Source: Alitta virens (lineage: Eukaryota; Annelida; Polychaeta; Phyllodocida; Nereididae). From it: a stretch of DNA of 64,000 bases. Under the pieces are notes generated by a model. It was not told the DNA's origin, did not search any database, and worked only from the letters and a program-made list of their open reading frames with translations. Positions 61,401 to 64,000 of this stretch are shown here, piece by piece; position 1 is the first letter of the stretch, and each line of letters begins with the position of its first letter. The stretch covers positions 39,248,253 through 39,312,252 of the forward strand of contig OW028575.1 of assembly GCA_932294295.1 (NCBI GenBank), written 5' to 3'. Both the position numbers and the translations under genes were made by a program.

Positions 61401-63990
61401 AATTTACTGTTGGTCCCATTCATCACACATTCGCAGTTATCCCATCTATATTAATCGCATACCTCTGCTAACTTGCAACACTTCCTGATTTGCTATAATA
61501 CACATAAAAGCATTACATTTCATCTATCTAAAATAAAAAATACTCCATTAAGCATTTTTAACCACATGTTTGCTGCCAATTCACAGTGTTTGGTTCGCAA
61601 TGGCATTTCAAATTTACCATATCTAACTACTCGTAGCCTGGCTTCCCCAAGCAAACCAAACAGCATGGTTTTCTGCAGGAAACACAGAGTTCTGCAAAGA
61701 CGGGAAGTTGGGGGAAATTCCTCCGTTCATGACGCAACCAAATCAACACTATTCTTACATGGCAAGTATTTTCTACAATTTATATGTTATCAATTTACTG
61801 GTGGTCCCATTCATCACACATTCGCAGTTATCCCATCTATATTAATCACATATCTCTGCTAACTTGAAACACTTCCTGATTTGCTATAATTCACATAACA
61901 GCATTACATTCCATCTATCTAAAATAAAAAATACTTCATTGAGCATTTTTAACCACATGTTTGCTGCAAATTCACAGTGTCTGTTTGGTTCGCAATGGCA
62001 TTTCAAATTTACCATATCTAACTACTCGTAGCCTGGCTTCCCCAAGCAAACCAAACAGCATGGTTTTCTGCAGGAAACACAGAGTTCTGCAAAGACGGGA
62101 AGTTGAGGGAAATTCCTCCATTCATGACGCAACCAAATCAACACTATTCTTACATGGCAAGTATTTTCTACAATTTAAATGTTATCAATTTACTGGTGGT
62201 CCCATTCATCACACATTCGCAGTTATCCCATCTATATTAATCGCATACCTCTGCTAACTTGCAACACTTCCTGATTTGCCATAATACACATAACAGCATT
62301 ACATTCCATCTCTCTAAAATAAAAAATACTTCATCGAGCATTTTTAACCACATGTTTGCTGCAAATTCACAGTGTCTGTTTGGTTCGCAATGGCATTTCA
62401 AATTTACCATATCTAACTACTCGCAGCTTGGCTTCCCCAAGCAAACCAAAACAGCATGGTTTTCTGCAGGAAACACGGAGTTCTGCAAAGATGGGAAGTT
62501 GAGGGAAATTCCTCCATTCATGACGCAACCAAATCAACACTATTCTTACATGGCAAGTATTTTCTACAATTTAAATGTTATCAATTTACTGTTGGTCCCA
62601 TTCATCACACATTCGCAGTTATCCCATCTATATTAATCGCATACCTCTGCTAACTTGCAACACTTCCTGATTTGCTATAATACACATAAAAGCATTACAT
62701 TTCATCTATCTAAAATAAAAAATACTCCATTAAGCATTTTTAACCACATGTTTGCTGCCAATTCACAGTGTTTGGTTCGCAATGGCATTTCAAATTTACC
62801 ATATCTAACTACTCGTAGCCTGGCTTCCCCAAGCAAACCAAACAGCATGGTTTTCTGCAGGAAACACAGAGTTCTGCAAAGACGGGAAGTTGGGGGAAAT
62901 TCCTCCGTTCATGACGCAACCAAATCAACACTATTCTTACATGGCAAGTATTTTCTACAATTTATATGTTATCAATTTACTGGTGGTCCCATTCATCACA
63001 CATTCGCAGTTATCCCATCTATATTAATCACATATCTCTGCTAACTTGAAACACTTCCTGATTTGCTATAATTCACATAACAGCATTACATTCCATCTAT
63101 CTAAAATAAAAAATACTTCATTGAGCATTTTTAACCACATGTTTGCTGCAAATTCACAGTGTCTGTTTGGTTTGCAATGGCATTTCAAATTTACCATATC
63201 TAACTACTCGCAGCCTGGCTTCCCCAAGCAAACCAAACAGCATGATTTTCTACAGGAAACACGGAGTTCTGCAAAGACGGGAAGTTGAGGGAAATTCCTC
63301 CATTCATGACGCAACCAAATCAACACTATTCTTACATGGCAAGTATTTTCTACAATTTAAATGTTATCAATTTACTGGTGGTCCCATTCATCACACATTC
63401 GCAGTTATCCCATCTATATTAATCGCATACCTCTGCTAACTTGCAAAACTTCCTGATTTGCAATAATACACATAACAGCATTACATTCCATCTCTCTAAA
63501 ATAAAAAATACTTCATCGAGCATTTTTAACCACATGTTTGCTGCAAATTCACAGTGTCTGTTTGGTTCGCAATGGCATTTCAACTTTACCATATCTAACT
63601 ACTCGCAGCTTGGCTTCCCCAAGCAAACCAAAACAGCATGGTTTTCTGCAGGAAACACGGAGTTCTGCAAAGATGGGAAGTTGAGGGAAATTCCTCCATT
63701 CATGACGCAACCAAATCAACACTATTCTTACATGGCAAGTATTTTCTACAATTTAAATGTTATCAATTTACTGGTAGTCCCATTCATCACACATTCCCAG
63801 TTATCCCATCTATATTAATCGCATACCTCTGCTAACTTGCAACACTTCCTGATTTGCTATAATACACATAAAAGCATTACATTTCATCTATCTAAAATAA
63901 AAAATACTCCATTAAGCATTTTTAACCACATGTTTGCTGCAAATTCACAGTGTTTGGTTCGCAATGGCATTTCAAATTTACCATATCTAA
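51225..63990 (+). repeat. Shorter higher-order repeats (7-, 6-, 5- and 3-monomer spacing)
   Basis: The monomer variant TATAATTCACATAAC (usual form TATAATACACATAAC) is found near 43350, 48085, 52035, 54795, 57160, 59130, 61890 and 63070. Its spacings correspond to 12, 10, 7, 6, 5, 7 and 3 monomers. The stretch 51225-53983 is repeated at 53984-56742 (2,759 bp, seven monomers). Confidence 0.8.
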
Positions 63991-64000
63991 CTACTCGTAG

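Larger units (their letters stand above)
35711..64000 (+). repeat. 395-bp satellite array, about 71 monomers, reaching the window end
   Basis: Head-to-tail monomers of 395 bp occupy the whole right 28 kb; variants are 391 bp (loss of CTGT at CACAGTGTCTGTTTGG) and about 403 bp (an 8-bp duplication near 38341). Monomer landmarks in order are ATGTTTGCTGCAAATTCACA, CGTAGCCTGGCTTCCCCAAG, GTTCTGCAAAGACGGGA, TTCTTACATGGCAAGTATTT, TACTGGTGGTCCCATTCATC and CATTTTTAACCACATG. All copies have the same orientation. Divergence between copies is a few percent. The left edge (35711-35760) is a degenerate monomer with an internal deletion. Each monomer contains an open frame of 65-131 codons, but this follows from repeat identity: 1-bp and 4-bp indels shift its start and most variants change amino acids, so I do not call genes. 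A centromeric or heterochromatic satellite is the likely nature. Confidence 0.97.

Overview
The window is nuclear DNA from an animal, most likely a marine invertebrate. The genes have introns with GT..AG sites, a prohormone-processing carboxypeptidase is present, and the DNA is AT-rich with many decayed DNA transposons and SINEs. The frequent word taggcctat and the transposon families seen would suit an echinoderm or another invertebrate deuterostome, but that assignment is a low-confidence impression.

Layout. (1) 1-3.4 kb: a short repeat cluster, then an intact six-exon minus-strand gene that I splice into a 508-residue SAP - SWIM zinc finger - YqaJ nuclease protein. (2) 3.8-6.7 kb: remains of a Harbinger-type (DDE_Tnp_4) transposase on the plus strand, split up by tRNA-derived SINEs with clear target-site duplications. 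(3) 8-18.4 kb: a mosaic of two copies of a TNP2/CACTA-like transposase pseudogene sharing an in-frame TAG, a DUF4806-like exon, two direct copies of a 1.65-kb block carrying a MADF/Myb-like exon and a palindrome-rich GGGCCAACGTTGGCCC array, and a 986-bp insertion whose empty site is preserved in the other copy. (4) 18.4-21.5 kb: an RNase H-like retrotransposon scrap, a 52-bp minisatellite and AT-rich DNA. (5) 21.6-31.5 kb: a complete nine-exon minus-strand gene for a carboxypeptidase E-like enzyme (481 residues, all catalytic residues present). (6) 32.9-33.5 kb: a small two-coding-exon minus-strand gene for a 96-residue thioredoxin-fold/GST-N-like protein. (7) 35.7 kb to the window end: about 71 head-to-tail copies of a 395-bp satellite with higher-order structure and a near match to the CENP-B box in most monomers.

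The host-like genes are the carboxypeptidase (peptide hormone maturation), the small GST-N-like gene and possibly the SAP-SWIM-YqaJ gene. The last may instead be the accessory gene of a two-gene transposon whose transposase lies divergently next to it. Everything else is mobile or repetitive DNA. The many small open frames inside the satellite are by-products of the repeat and are not annotated as genes.
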